DNA of 64,000 nucleotides from Ectobacillus funiculus (lineage in GTDB: Bacteria > Bacillota > Bacilli > Bacillales > Bacillaceae_G): assembly GCF_004138295.1 (NCBI RefSeq), contig NZ_SCFM01000019.1, forward strand, positions 61,535 to 125,534, in the 5' to 3' direction. Numbering within the stretch: position 1 is the first letter of the stretch; the number at the start of each line of letters is the position of its first letter. Shown here piece after piece: positions 8,116 to 17,755 of the stretch. Under the pieces are notes generated by a model that saw only the letters and a list, made by a program, of their open reading frames with translations, ran no database searches and had not been told where the DNA came from. The translations under genes and the position numbers were made by a program.

Positions 8116-9003
8116 ATGCTTGGAGATACAGTAGCTTCTATTATGGTTACATATAACCCAGATTCAGATGTAGTAGAAAATGCTAAATCTATTGTGCAAT
8201 CATGTGCAAAATTGATTATTATCGACAATGGCTCCAACCCGGACTCTAAGGTCTATTTACAGGAGCTTGAGAAGGAACAGAAGACGACGATTATTTGGAA
8301 TAAAGAGAACGTGGGGCTGGGGCGTGCCTTAAATCAGGGAATTCAGTTTATCCTGAATGCAGAAGAACTGCGTCATGTGAAATGGATTGCGACATTTGAT
8401 CAGGATAGTACAGTGCAAGCAGATTATTTTGAAAAAATGCTGCAGTCCTATGAAAGCTTTTCTGAGAAGGAAGCGGTGGCGATTCTAGCACCAAGCTGGA
8501 TCGAGCAAAAGCTAGAGACTGATGGTGCGCTGCATGGGAAGCAAAACCTCGAGCTGCAGGAGCAACGTACTGTTATTACCTCAGGAAGCCTAATGAAGAA
8601 GGAGGCATTTCAGAAAATCGGGTTCTTTGAAGAGGATTATTTTATCGATTTTCTAGATCATGAGCTTTGTTTACGAGCTAGAAGCCATGGATATAAAATT
8701 TTTATTGTGCCGCAGGTAACGATGCTGCATAATCTAGGGAATACACAAGAGCACGCATTGCTAGGTTCAAGAGTAAAGGCAACCAACCATAACTATATCC
8801 GCCGGTATTATATTACCAGGAATAGACTGTATACGTACAAAAAATATTTTCGTACAGAGCAGGAATGGATAAAAGAAGACTTTATCGCAACTGCTAAGGA
8901 GTTTATTATCATTTTGTTATTTGAGCAGAATCGATTGAAGAAGCTTGGAAGTATGACAAGAGGTGTTTGGGATGCGCTAAGAGGGAAAAAAGGTGCGCTT
9001 TAG
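8116..9003 (+). CDS. Family 2 glycosyltransferase, rhamnosyltransferase-like
   Basis: 295 residues with a GT-A fold: SIMVTYNPDSDVVENAKSI at the N-terminus, LIIIDNGS nucleotide-binding strand, and the metal-binding acidic motif TFDQDS near residue 98. The acceptor-side motif is DFLDHELCLRARSHGYKI. The best match is the RfbF/rhamnosyltransferase class, which uses dTDP-L-rhamnose on a lipid carrier at the inner membrane face; the exact linkage is not predictable. The C-terminal ~60 residues are basic and may associate with the membrane. It follows the flippase by 30 bp. Downstream the locus is interrupted by repeats and an endolysin gene. Confidence 0.82.
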   Translation: MLGDTVASIMVTYNPDSDVVENAKSIVQSCAKLIIIDNGSNPDSKVYLQELEKEQKTTIIWNKENVGLGRALNQGIQFILNAEELRHVKWIATFDQDSTVQADYFEKMLQSYESFSEKEAVAILAPSWIEQKLETDGALHGKQNLELQEQRTVITSGSLMKKEAFQKIGFFEEDYFIDFLDHELCLRARSHGYKIFIVPQVTMLHNLGNTQEHALLGSRVKATNHNYIRRYYITRNRLYTYKKYFRTEQEWIKEDFIATAKEFIIILLFEQNRLKKLGSMTRGVWDALRGKKGAL

Positions 9004-9053
9004 GATGAAGGCGGCCCTTAATCTATCCTTATCAGGTGCTGAAATAGAATCGA

Positions 9054-9192
9054 TAAAGAAAACTCGCCGATTGGCGAGCCCTGCTCTTGGGCGAAGACAG
9101 AGGTGTAGTTGCACTTATACTGTATTCCTAAAATTTCCGACTACGTCGAATTGACTTCCAGCTGGAAATTTATACTTTCTTACAGTGTAAAA
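9054..9192 (-). repeat. bcr1-like repeat, reverse-oriented full copy
   Basis: One of only two copies in the opposite orientation. All blocks are present: TAAAGAAAACTCGCCGATTG, GGGCGAAGACAGAGG and CTTTCTTACAGTGTAA. Confidence 0.9.
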
Positions 9193-9244
9193 TAAAGAAT
9201 ATTCTCCATAGCTAGCAGGTTCAGAAAATGAGACAAAAGGGAAA

Positions 9245-9295
9245 AATGACCATCACAATTCAGTACATATCTGAATTAGGATGGTCATTACTTTT
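9245..9295 (-). terminator. Terminator of the endolysin gene
   Basis: AATGACCATC...GATGGTCATT, with an inner AATTCAG/CTGAATT stem. On the minus strand it is followed by TTTTTC, which fits the endolysin transcript. Confidence 0.7.
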
Positions 9296-9321
9296 TGATC
9301 TCCAAAAAGAGCAGCGTTTTC

Positions 9322-9371
9322 TTTATATTTTAACAAGGTATAAATTTTCATTTAGAGGTGAGTTTCCTTTA
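9322..9371 (+). repeat. bcr1-like repeat, internally deleted copy ending on the endolysin stop codon
   Basis: TTTATATTTTAACAAGGTAT at one end and GTTTCCTTTA at the other, with ~90 bp missing between. Bases 9369-9371 form the TAA stop of the endolysin gene on the minus strand. Confidence 0.6.
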
Positions 9372-10085
9372 CTTCCAATTTGCAGCTTCCTCTGGTGTTA
9401 GAAGCTTATTGTAGTGACCATTACTATCTAAATATGCTTTGCACTCTTCATAATTCTTCAGTCCTGTATCGAATGGGCCGATCAGGAAAACGAGAGATCC
9501 ATCAGTAGCACGTTTTACATCAAAATTATGTCCGGCTTTAAATAAATAATCATGGATTTCACCAAGTGCAGCTCCCGCGAAACCGCCTGTATAGATATAC
9601 CGAATCACATTTGTTGCGGTATAAACTATCGTATCATCCCCATTCCACGGTTTAATTTTTTCTCCATCTACTACGTTGTATAACTCAAAATGCGGGTAAT
9701 CTTTGAATGAGGCCCAATCTCCGCCCCATTTAAAACCACGTGCTTTCATAGCTGCGACAACCTTTTTAAAGTTGCTATTCACATCCCAAATCACGTCAGA
9801 GCCATCTGATGTATAAAGGCAAAGGTCCACAGCCACACCAAAGTTATGATTAGACTGTCCACCTCTTGCGTTTGTTACAATGGATCCGCTTGTTGTTCTC
9901 CCTTGTGCATACAAAGAGTTTTGTTCCGCAATGGAACGGTATCCTTGTGCGACACAAACATAAATTCCTTGTGCATGCATTTCTGCAATCACCTGTCGTG
10001 TTTTTACAGCTGTTTCGCGATTCATTCCCTCTGCATTTAACCTACGATTAGCTCTATCTAGCAGCCATTGTAAGGATAATGCCAT
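9369..10085 (-). CDS. Phage-type endolysin, L-alanyl-D-glutamate peptidase (M15/VanY family)
   Basis: 238 residues. The catalytic domain (1-135) closely resembles Listeria phage Ply500 and B. subtilis CwlK: VAQGYRSIAEQNSLYAQGRT, SNHNFGVAVDLC and DYPHFEL. Zinc ligands are His80, Asp87 and His132. It cuts the L-Ala-D-Glu bond of the peptidoglycan stem peptide. Residues about 155-238 form a separate SPOR-like module (GPFDTGLKNYEECKAYLDSN) that probably binds the wall. No signal peptide is present, as expected for a holin-dependent lysin, and no holin or other phage gene is nearby. ATG 10085 is chosen because AAAGGAGAG precedes it. Likely a phage relic or morphological cell-wall enzyme inserted inside the polysaccharide locus. 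Confidence 0.88.
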   Translation of the reverse strand: MALSLQWLLDRANRRLNAEGMNRETAVKTRQVIAEMHAQGIYVCVAQGYRSIAEQNSLYAQGRTTSGSIVTNARGGQSNHNFGVAVDLCLYTSDGSDVIWDVNSNFKKVVAAMKARGFKWGGDWASFKDYPHFELYNVVDGEKIKPWNGDDTIVYTATNVIRYIYTGGFAGAALGEIHDYLFKAGHNFDVKRATDGSLVFLIGPFDTGLKNYEECKAYLDSNGHYNKLLTPEEAANWK

Positions 10086-10260
10086 TGTGCAATCTCTCCT
10101 TTTTCTCCATGATATGTCCATAAACAAGTAACTGTAGCAACTATCTACACATTATTCTGAACATCCCCACGTTGCTACTCACAGCCCATATATCAAAAGG
10201 ACGTTAGAGCTAAGCCAACCAGTATGAAAAGCACAACGCATGCTGTTCCCCTCCTTTTTT

Positions 10261-10398
10261 ATTACACTGTAAGGAGGCATAAATTTTCAGCTAGGAGTGA
10301 ATTCGACGTAGCTGAAAATTTTAGGAATACAGTGTAAGTGCAACTACGCCTCTGTCTTCGCCCAAAGGCAGGGCTCGCCAATCGGCAAGTTTTCTTTA
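10261..10398 (+). repeat. bcr1-like repeat copy
   Basis: Full copy. Its stem reads AAATTTTCAGCT/AGCTGAAAATTT instead of AAATTTCTAGC/GAGAAATTT: both arms changed together. Confidence 0.9.
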
Positions 10399-10492
10399 TT
10401 CTTTTCCTTGGATATATATCGATTATTAGTGAATTTGGGTCAATCTGTTGTGCATGCTGAACAAAAGGCGGGTAAACATAGCAAGAAAAAAG

Positions 10493-10545
10493 AAAGAGCT
10501 GTCCATAAATCAGTTACACTGACTTGTAGACAGCCCTTTTCTTTC
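10493..10545 (+). terminator. Hairpin resembling a terminator, no assigned gene
   Basis: AGCTGTC...GACAGC stem with TTTTCTTTC after it. No gene directly precedes it. The next repeat copy starts in its T-tract. Confidence 0.5.
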
Positions 10546-10679
10546 GTGCTTTAAGAAAATATAAAGTTCCGCTAAGAGTGAACTAGATATAGCAGGAAAT
10601 TTTAGGGGTAAAGTATAAGTACAACTACGCCTCTGTCTTCGCCTAAGAGCAGGGCTCGCCAATTGGCGGGTTTTCTTTA
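10540..10679 (+). repeat. bcr1-like repeat copy
   Basis: Full copy with stem AAGTTCCGCT/AGCAGGAAATTT and terminal hairpin CTCGCCAATTGGCGGG. Confidence 0.88.
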
Positions 10680-11285
10680 TCTGCACTTGCCAATATGAGA
10701 ACTTCTATGAAAACGCTACAATCATAATCATTCCCTCCCGTTCGCAGCCCAACAGCAAATCCCCCGTTGGTAATTCGGTGCTTATTCTGTATATTCGATT
10801 TTTCTGATAATATAGATCTGGGCGCAGGATAATTTTATAGTATCAAACCTGTATAGGGCATGGAGTACAGAAGATTAATGTACAAATTATAAGTGAACAA
10901 TGCTATAATGATAATTTGTTGATGTGTAAATAGTTATGCCGGTATCCTATAAGAATCTAGATATTATGATAAATATAGAAAAGCCTATGGATTCACAGAA
11001 TATGAGAGGAGGCGGCCTATTTTACTGATAGTCATGAAAAGGCATCGATTTTAGCTGAATTACCAAACTTCAATCAGATGGAGAGTTTTCTATGTACTCA
11101 GAATTGAATTTCTATACTAAGAGTGTATGAGAAGCTGCGGCCACCTTCATACTTTATATATTATCTTGTGTTAGACCTCACAGAATGTACATTTAAAGCT
11201 AGAAAAAGCAATAAGGGTTTATGGTGTACCGGATTACTTTTAGTTCTTCTGATGATCGAGTTTTGGGATAAAGGAGATTGAAAAG
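10680..11285. other. Gene-free stretch before the second half of the polysaccharide locus
   Basis: About 600 bp of AT-rich DNA with many stops in all frames. I see no RNA gene or clear repeat. It presumably contains the promoter for the gene at 11286, which has AAAGGAG before its start. Confidence 0.4.
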
Positions 11286-12068
11286 ATGAGTGCAATGGTT
11301 GCTGTTAGCATTGTAACATATAATAGTAAGCATATTTTTAAGGTTCTTGATAATATTAAGCAGCAATTTGGAGAAGATAAGCGCTTTCGTTTTGTTATTT
11401 TTGACAATAATTCAGAGGAAGAATATAAACAACGTTTGAAAACATATGAGGATTTTGTAGATATTACCTTCTATCATGAAAATAATGGCTTTGGCTTTGG
11501 TCACAACTATAATCTGCTGAGGGCCAATGAGAAGTACTTCCTTGTTTTTAATCCGGATATTATCTTGAGCAGGCAGGACTTGTTAGATATGCTTCAGATT
11601 ATGGAAAATGACAATTCTGTATCTTTGCTGGTGCCGAAAGTGCTGAACGCAGATAAAACAACTCAGCACTTAGTGAGGGATCGTGTATCTGTATTTGATT
11701 ATGCCCTGCGCTTTATTCCGTTCAAATTTGTTAAGAAGCTATTTTGGAGGAGACTTCATTCCTACGAATGCCGCAATTTGCCGGATGACAGAAATGTTGA
11801 TATTCGGATTGGTTCAGGATGCTTCATGCTTGTTAGAGGGAAGGATTTTCAAGCTGTTTCAGGATTCGATGACCGTTATTTTATGTACTTCGAAGATTAT
11901 GACCTCTGTTTAAAGCTAAAGAAACAAAACAAGAGGATTGTATATACTCCATTTTCTGCGGTGATTCATTATTATGAGAGAGGGGCTCATAAAAATTCGA
12001 GGTTATTCAAAATCTTTATGCAATCCATGTATAAGTTCTTTAATAAATGGGGCTGGAGATTGTTTTAA
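11286..12068 (+). CDS. Family 2 glycosyltransferase
   Basis: 260 residues of GT-A fold: VAVSIVTYNSKHIFKVLDNI, FVIFDNNS, the acidic FNPDI motif near residue 95 and FDDRYFMYFEDYDLCLKLKK in the acceptor domain. This pattern is that of WbbL/rhamnosyltransferase-like enzymes of cell-wall polysaccharide assembly. It resumes the polysaccharide locus after the endolysin/repeat interruption and is 54 bp from the polymerase gene. The donor sugar is inferred from the rfb genes downstream to include dTDP-rhamnose; the linkage is unknown. Confidence 0.82.
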   Translation: MSAMVAVSIVTYNSKHIFKVLDNIKQQFGEDKRFRFVIFDNNSEEEYKQRLKTYEDFVDITFYHENNGFGFGHNYNLLRANEKYFLVFNPDIILSRQDLLDMLQIMENDNSVSLLVPKVLNADKTTQHLVRDRVSVFDYALRFIPFKFVKKLFWRRLHSYECRNLPDDRNVDIRIGSGCFMLVRGKDFQAVSGFDDRYFMYFEDYDLCLKLKKQNKRIVYTPFSAVIHYYERGAHKNSRLFKIFMQSMYKFFNKWGWRLF

Positions 12069-12122
12069 GAAAGGAACAGAACATAATATTTTGTCATATT
12101 GCTTGTGGGAGTGAGGATTGCG

Positions 12123-13466
12123 GTGAATAGGTTTGAAAAATGGCTGTTAACAGTTTTTTTTATTGAGTTATTTATTGGCGGCGGCGGGAGACTCATTGAC
12201 TTTGGAGTTCTATCCATTCGGCAAGTATTGTTTCTGCTCATATTATGTACATTTGTTTTTAGAATTTTAAAGAACAAACAATTTTTAGATAGAAATGTGA
12301 ATACATTTTTTGACTTTAATATCACTTCAGTAGCTATCTATATGCTTGTGACCTGGTTTGGGGTCAGCGCTTTAATTGGTCTGATACACGGGCATGCTTT
12401 ATCCACTATTGCAATGGACTTTTTTCGTGTATCTTTCTTTTTATTATATTTTCCTCTTGCTTATTACATATCAGAGGAACGCTATAGGAAGAGTAAAATT
12501 ATCAGCATTTTAAAATATTCTTCCCTATTTGTTGCTGTCTTTACGATTTTAATTTCGTTGGCTGGAAAAACGATATTTAACAATAATTTCGATGTATTTT
12601 ATAATTTTATTAACTCTATTATGAACGATGATTTATTTTTCAGACCAAGCCACAGTGTTTTCTATAAGGGACATTTCTTTGTTTTAATGGGCTTATTGGT
12701 TTCGTTAAATGCTGTTTTAAGTAAACAGGGTTCAAAGGTTGATGTAGTAAACATTATCGTTTGTTTGATTTCGATTATCTGGTCAGAGACAAGGGGCTTT
12801 TTATTAGCGATTATGTTTGGCATACTATTCATTGTCATGATGGATGTGAAAACATTTACTGATCAGATAAAAGGCTTATGGAAAAAAGCTGTGCATCTGT
12901 TAAACTCAAAGTTTATTCTCAAGAAAATTGTGGTTTCCTTATTGATTGTGATAGCTGTTCCGTTTATGTACAAGTACATGACAATTGAGCGCTTTGGTAC
13001 AGAAACTGTTTCTCAGCAAAAGCCAAAAGCTCCTGCTGAAAAGCCGGAGGAGCCACAAGTTAATGATGTAAGCGTAAATTCACGTCTAGAGTTTATTTCT
13101 GCATCTAAGGATCTTGTTTTTAAAAATGTCCCAGCATTTGTAGTCGGTAGCGGCTATGGGACAGAAATTGCCGGAAGAGATTCAGGAATTGAGATGAGCT
13201 TTTTAGATATTCTCGTTGAACAAGGGGTAATCGGCTTAGCGCTTTGGCTGTATGTATGCTTTATCATTTTCTATAATTACCACCTCGTTTATAAGGCGCA
13301 AGGATCAGTCGAAACAACCGATATATCTTTATTAGCCTGTATAGCAGCGCTAGTGCTGTTAACGAATATTAATCCTTTCATCAACAACCCGTTAGGAATT
13401 GGATTTATATTAACTGTATTAGTGCTTTCAAAAAATAAAAGAGATGCTTTGAAAAGAGCCGTCTAA
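12123..13466 (+). CDS. Polysaccharide polymerase/O-antigen ligase-like membrane protein (Wzy type)
   Basis: A very hydrophobic protein of about 447 residues with 10 or more helices. It has a large extracellular loop near residues 285-320 containing a Pro-rich stretch (PKAPAEKPEEPQVN), as in Wzy/WaaL proteins, followed by SRLEFISASKDLVF and GSGYGTE. Such proteins join lipid-linked units on the outer face. GTG 12123 is chosen because GGGAGTGAGG precedes it; TTG 12099 and other GTG codons are in frame upstream. Low sequence conservation is normal for the family, so the call relies on topology, the loop motif and neighbours. Confidence 0.75.
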   Translation: MNRFEKWLLTVFFIELFIGGGGRLIDFGVLSIRQVLFLLILCTFVFRILKNKQFLDRNVNTFFDFNITSVAIYMLVTWFGVSALIGLIHGHALSTIAMDFFRVSFFLLYFPLAYYISEERYRKSKIISILKYSSLFVAVFTILISLAGKTIFNNNFDVFYNFINSIMNDDLFFRPSHSVFYKGHFFVLMGLLVSLNAVLSKQGSKVDVVNIIVCLISIIWSETRGFLLAIMFGILFIVMMDVKTFTDQIKGLWKKAVHLLNSKFILKKIVVSLLIVIAVPFMYKYMTIERFGTETVSQQKPKAPAEKPEEPQVNDVSVNSRLEFISASKDLVFKNVPAFVVGSGYGTEIAGRDSGIEMSFLDILVEQGVIGLALWLYVCFIIFYNYHLVYKAQGSVETTDISLLACIAALVLLTNINPFINNPLGIGFILTVLVLSKNKRDALKRAV

Positions 13467-13495
13467 TGGATGGCATAAGTTAAGAAGGTAATGAT

Positions 13496-14329
13496 ATGAA
13501 AACTACAGTTGTAATGGTTGTATATAAACAAAAATTAGAACAATCACGAACATTTCAAACGATACGCCGTACTTTTTTTACAGGGGGACGGCTAAGGGAT
13601 GAGGTTCATGTGATTATTTATGATAATAGTCCAGAGCCGCAAAGTGTCCCAAGGGAATATGCGGATGCATTCACATACAAGCATGACCCGAGAAACTTAG
13701 GCATTGCAGTCGCATATAACTATGCCTGGCAGGCTGCAAAGCAGCATAATAGTGAATGGCTCATCCTGCTCGACCATGATACAGAGCTTACACAGGCTTA
13801 TGCCGATGCGGTACTTTCTCTAGAAAAGGTTGATAGGGACCAAACCGCGGCTGTTGTCCCGAAGGTTATTTGTAACGAGGTTATGATTTCTCCTGTATTT
13901 AGCGATACTTTACAGCCTTTAAAGGCTGTAAGACCCGAAACAGGGATTCAGCAGCGACCGATTATGGCAATCAATTCTGGAGCAGCAGTAAATATGCAAT
14001 TCTTAAATCAACTTGGTGGTTTTAATGAGGAATTTCCGCTGGATTTTCTGGATCATTGGCTCTTCTATGAAGTGTATGAGCGAGGATACAAAAGCTTTGT
14101 ACTAGATGTTACATTAGAGCATGAGCTCTCCGTTATGAATTATGATACGGTTTCTCTGCAGCGATATAAAAGTATATTAGGCTCAGAAATACATTTTTAT
14201 AAAAATTACAAAAAAGGCTTGTTGAAACGATATAAAAGACAGCTGCTGCTGCGAACTGTAAAGCAGCTTGTCTTTGTAAGGAATAAGAGCATTGCGTTTC
14301 ATACATTACGTCAATTATTGACAGTATAG
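13496..14329 (+). CDS. Family 2 glycosyltransferase, rhamnosyltransferase-like
   Basis: 277 residues: VVMVVYKQKLEQSRTFQTIR, VIIYDNSPEP, metal-binding LLDHDTEL near residue 93, and DFLDHWLFYEVYERGYKSFV, which echoes the DFLDHELCLRARSHGYK of the transferase at 8116. The C-terminus is basic. It sits 29 bp after the polymerase and 15 bp before another transferase, in one operon. Probably adds one sugar of the repeat unit on the cytoplasmic side. The specific donor cannot be told from the sequence. Confidence 0.8.
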   Translation: MKTTVVMVVYKQKLEQSRTFQTIRRTFFTGGRLRDEVHVIIYDNSPEPQSVPREYADAFTYKHDPRNLGIAVAYNYAWQAAKQHNSEWLILLDHDTELTQAYADAVLSLEKVDRDQTAAVVPKVICNEVMISPVFSDTLQPLKAVRPETGIQQRPIMAINSGAAVNMQFLNQLGGFNEEFPLDFLDHWLFYEVYERGYKSFVLDVTLEHELSVMNYDTVSLQRYKSILGSEIHFYKNYKKGLLKRYKRQLLLRTVKQLVFVRNKSIAFHTLRQLLTV

Positions 14330-14344
14330 AAAGGATTTTCGTGT

Positions 14345-15058
14345 ATGATATCCGTGTGTATAGCAACATATAACGGTTCTAATTTCATTACTCGTCAATT
14401 GGATTCTGTCTTGGCACAGCTTGGGGAGAATGACCAAGTGGTTGTAGTAGATGATTGTTCAAAGGACCGTACCGTTCAGATGATACAGGAGACGTATGGA
14501 GACCGAGTAGAGGTGTACGTAAACGAACAAAACCTAGGTGTGATGAAAAGCTTTGAGAAGGCGATTTCTAAGGCAACTGGAGATATCTTGTTTTTATGTG
14601 ACCAGGATGATATTTGGTTAGAGAATAAAGTTGAGACTGTATTATCAGTATTTGCGCAAACAGATGCGACGCTTGTGGCGCATGATGCGTATGTAACAGA
14701 TGGGGAAGGAAATATTTTAAGCACGTCTTGGAATAAATACAACAACAATCAAGAGCAAGGAATTCTTGGTAACATTATCAAGAATGGTTTCACTGGTTGT
14801 TGTATGGCCTTTAAAAAAGAGCTTGTTTCGAATATCGTGCCGTTTCCTGAAAAGATTGAAATGCATGACCAATGGATTGCCTTAGTATCTATGATGGAAA
14901 ATAAGAAAATTGTCTACGTGAAAGAGCCGTTAATGAAGTATGTAAGGCATGGCGGAAACGTAACGGGCACTAGAAAACGACCTTTAGGGGAAAAGCTAAA
15001 GGGAAGAGTGGGAACGGTTCAAGAGATTCTTCGTTATAAAATGGCATCTAAACGTTAA
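14345..15058 (+). CDS. Family 2 glycosyltransferase, RgpB/rhamnosyltransferase-like
   Basis: 237 residues: ISVCIATYNGSNFITRQLDS at the N-terminus, VVVDDCSKD, and the FLCDQDDIW motif near residue 82 that is typical of RgpB-type L-rhamnosyl alpha-1,3-transferases. The conserved HDQWIALVSMM motif is also present. It belongs to the same subfamily as the convergent gene at 18778. Start ATG 14345 follows GAAAGGA. Rhamnosyl transfer is inferred from the subfamily and from the adjacent dTDP-rhamnose genes. Confidence 0.82.
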   Translation: MISVCIATYNGSNFITRQLDSVLAQLGENDQVVVVDDCSKDRTVQMIQETYGDRVEVYVNEQNLGVMKSFEKAISKATGDILFLCDQDDIWLENKVETVLSVFAQTDATLVAHDAYVTDGEGNILSTSWNKYNNNQEQGILGNIIKNGFTGCCMAFKKELVSNIVPFPEKIEMHDQWIALVSMMENKKIVYVKEPLMKYVRHGGNVTGTRKRPLGEKLKGRVGTVQEILRYKMASKR

Positions 15059-15282
15059 AATTTGATTACTAAATGGTCACAATACGAAATATATGCTGTC
15101 GGTTTTTGGCTATTTTTATTATGATGTGAGTAGTGGTATAAAAATGTAGTTGGTTATTGTCAAAGGTCCATTTTCATAATTGGAGGATACGATAATAGGA
15201 AGGACAAGTTTTTTATTATCGATTGATGGCTAACCCCAGATGGTGACAAAACGAACTGAATAGTAAGGAGAGGAAGTTTGGC

Positions 15283-16155
15283 ATGAAGGGAATTATTTTA
15301 GCTGGTGGAAGCGGTACACGTTTGTACCCATTAACAAAAGTTGTGTCTAAACAGCTTTTGCCTGTATACGACAAACCAATGATTTATTATCCGCTTTCTG
15401 TACTAATGTTGGCAGGAATCAAGGATATTTTAGTGATCTCTACACCACAGGACATTGGACGCTTTGAACAGATCCTGGGAGATGGTTCTGATTTGGGCAT
15501 CCATCTTTCTTATGCGGTTCAACCAGATCCAGGCGGGTTGGCTCAAGCTTTCCTCATCGGTGAAGAATTTATCGGAGATGACAATGTTGCGCTTGTGCTT
15601 GGGGATAATATTTTCTATGGTCATGGATTAACGGATCTGCTATGCAAGGCAGCTGCTCGCCAAGAAGGTGCGACAGTGTTTGGCTATTATGTAAATGACC
15701 CAGAACGCTTTGGGGTTGTTGAGTTCGATAAAGAAGGAAAGGCTGTTTCCATCGAAGAAAAGCCAGAGGTACCGAAATCCAATTATGCAGTAACAGGTCT
15801 TTATTTTTATGATAACCGTGTTATCGACATTGCGAAAAGCATCAAGCCTTCTCCGCGTGGTGAGCTTGAGATTACCGATGTGAATCAGGCGTATTTGGAG
15901 ATGGGTGCTTTGAATGTAGAGCTTCTTGGCCGCGGCTATGCATGGCTTGATACAGGTACGCATGAATCTTTATTAGAAGCATCTCAATTTATTGAAACGA
16001 TTGAAAAACGTCAAACATTAAAGATTGCTTGTCTTGAGGAAATTGCTTTTAGAATGGGTTATATTTCAAAGGAAAAGCTATTAGAGCTAGCTGAGCCACT
16101 CAAGAAAAACCAATATGGGCAATACTTATTAAAAATCGCAAGCCAATCGAAGTAG
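15283..16155 (+). CDS. rfbA: Glucose-1-phosphate thymidylyltransferase
   Basis: 290 residues. Makes dTDP-glucose from dTTP and glucose-1-phosphate, the first step to dTDP-L-rhamnose. The nucleotide-binding [20 protein letters not shown] is at residues 8-27, with [11 protein letters not shown] after it and substrate-site GDNIFYG near 109-115. Family length is usual. AAGGAGAGG precedes ATG. The 224-bp gap upstream suggests a separate promoter for rfbACBD. Confidence 0.96.
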   Translation: MKGIILAGGSGTRLYPLTKVVSKQLLPVYDKPMIYYPLSVLMLAGIKDILVISTPQDIGRFEQILGDGSDLGIHLSYAVQPDPGGLAQAFLIGEEFIGDDNVALVLGDNIFYGHGLTDLLCKAAARQEGATVFGYYVNDPERFGVVEFDKEGKAVSIEEKPEVPKSNYAVTGLYFYDNRVIDIAKSIKPSPRGELEITDVNQAYLEMGALNVELLGRGYAWLDTGTHESLLEASQFIETIEKRQTLKIACLEEIAFRMGYISKEKLLELAEPLKKNQYGQYLLKIASQSK

Positions 16156-16164
16156 GTGAAAATA

Positions 16165-16722
16165 ATGAACATTATAAAAACAAAGATTGAAGATGTAGTA
16201 ATTTTAGAACCAAGGGTATTTGGTGATCACCGCGGTTATTTTATGGAAAGCTACAATAAGGATGTCTTCGAGACACTCGGATTAAAGCATGATTTCATTC
16301 AAGATAACCAATCATTATCCGCACCGGTCGGAACATTGCGCGGATTGCACTTTCAATTAAATCCAAAAGCACAAACAAAGGTAGTCCGTTGTATTACTGG
16401 TGCTATTTATGACGTAGCAGTTGATATTCGCAAAGGCTCTCCAACATATGGTCAATGGGTTGGCGTGATTTTGAGCGAGCATAATAAGCGTCAGCTGGTT
16501 GTACCGAAGGGTTTTGCTCATGGCTTCTGTACTTTGGTTCCAGATACAACTGTTGCTTATAAAGTAGACGAGTATTACTCGCCAGAGCATGATGGGGGAA
16601 TCCTGTGGAACGACCCGGCACTTGGCATTGATTGGCCAACAACAAATCCAATTCTTTCAGAAAAAGATACAAAGCATCCAGTGCTAGCAGAAGCTACTCT
16701 GAATTTTGTGTACGAGAAATAG
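16165..16722 (+). CDS. rfbC: dTDP-4-dehydrorhamnose 3,5-epimerase
   Basis: 185 residues of the RmlC cupin family. It epimerises C3 and C5 of dTDP-4-keto-6-deoxyglucose. Motifs are FIQDNQSLS, GTLRGLHFQ (catalytic His) and the KGFAHGF loop. ATG 16165 is favoured because AGGTG lies six bases ahead; GTG 16156 directly after the rfbA stop is an in-frame alternative. It sits 10 bp behind rfbA and 11 bp before rfbB. Confidence 0.95.
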   Translation: MNIIKTKIEDVVILEPRVFGDHRGYFMESYNKDVFETLGLKHDFIQDNQSLSAPVGTLRGLHFQLNPKAQTKVVRCITGAIYDVAVDIRKGSPTYGQWVGVILSEHNKRQLVVPKGFAHGFCTLVPDTTVAYKVDEYYSPEHDGGILWNDPALGIDWPTTNPILSEKDTKHPVLAEATLNFVYEK

Positions 16723-16732
16723 GAGGAACAAC

Positions 16733-17755
16733 ATGAAACTATTAGTAACAGGTGGCGCAGGCTTTATCGGCAGTAACTTTGTGCGCTATATGGTAAACAA
16801 ATACCCTGAATATCATATCGTAAACCTAGACTTACTCACATATGCAGGAAACCTTGAAAATCTAAAGGACATTGAAACTGCATCTAACTATACATTCGTA
16901 AAAGGCGATATCGCTGATCGTGACTTCGTAAATAATTTATTTACTGAGCAAAAATTTGATTATGTATTGAATTTCGCAGCTGAATCTCACGTGGATCGCA
17001 GCATTACAAACCCTGATATTTTCGTGCAAACGAATATTCAAGGAACACAAGCATTGCTAGATGCTGCAAAAAACTTTGGTGTGAAGAAATACTTGCAGGT
17101 TTCTACTGATGAGGTATACGGTACGCTTGGAGAAACAGGTTACTTCACAGAGGAAACACCGCTAGCAGCGAATAGCCCGTACAGCGCAAGTAAGGCTGGT
17201 GCGGATCTTTTAGTGCGCGCATATCATGAAACATTCGGCTTGCCGGTAAATATTACGCGTTGCTCTAACAATTATGGACCATTCCACTTCCCAGAGAAGC
17301 TCATTCCATTGATGATTATCAACGCATTGCATGATAAACCGCTTCCTATCTATGGAGATGGATTAAACGTACGTGACTGGCTGCACGTAGAGGATCATTG
17401 CCAAGCAATTGACCTTGTGCTTCATAATGGACGCAACGGTGAAGTATACAACGTTGGCGGAAATAACGAACGTACAAACATTGAAATTGTTAAAACAATT
17501 CTAAAACAGTTAGATAAGCCTGAGTCTTTAATTAAATATGTAACTGACCGTCCAGGCCATGACCGCCGTTATGCAATCGATGCGACAAAGCTTCGCACAG
17601 AGCTAGGCTGGCAGCCAAAATATACATTTGATACAGGAATTGAGCAAACAATCAAATGGTATTTAGAGAACAAGGACTGGTGGGAAAACATCATTTCTGG
17701 TGAGTACCAATCCTACTTCGAAACACAATATGGCAATAGATTAGGGGCAGAGTAA
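16733..17755 (+). CDS. rfbB: dTDP-glucose 4,6-dehydratase
   Basis: 340 residues of the extended short-chain dehydrogenase family. It converts dTDP-glucose to the 4-keto-6-deoxy sugar using bound NAD+. The Rossmann motif GGAGFIGSNF lies at residues 7-16, the catalytic TDE of STDEVYG is near 125-127 and YSASKAG carries Tyr and Lys. The start ATG 16733 follows AGGAGGAACAAC. The stop codon overlaps the rfbD start by one base (TAATG), so translation is coupled. Confidence 0.96.
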   Translation: MKLLVTGGAGFIGSNFVRYMVNKYPEYHIVNLDLLTYAGNLENLKDIETASNYTFVKGDIADRDFVNNLFTEQKFDYVLNFAAESHVDRSITNPDIFVQTNIQGTQALLDAAKNFGVKKYLQVSTDEVYGTLGETGYFTEETPLAANSPYSASKAGADLLVRAYHETFGLPVNITRCSNNYGPFHFPEKLIPLMIINALHDKPLPIYGDGLNVRDWLHVEDHCQAIDLVLHNGRNGEVYNVGGNNERTNIEIVKTILKQLDKPESLIKYVTDRPGHDRRYAIDATKLRTELGWQPKYTFDTGIEQTIKWYLENKDWWENIISGEYQSYFETQYGNRLGAE

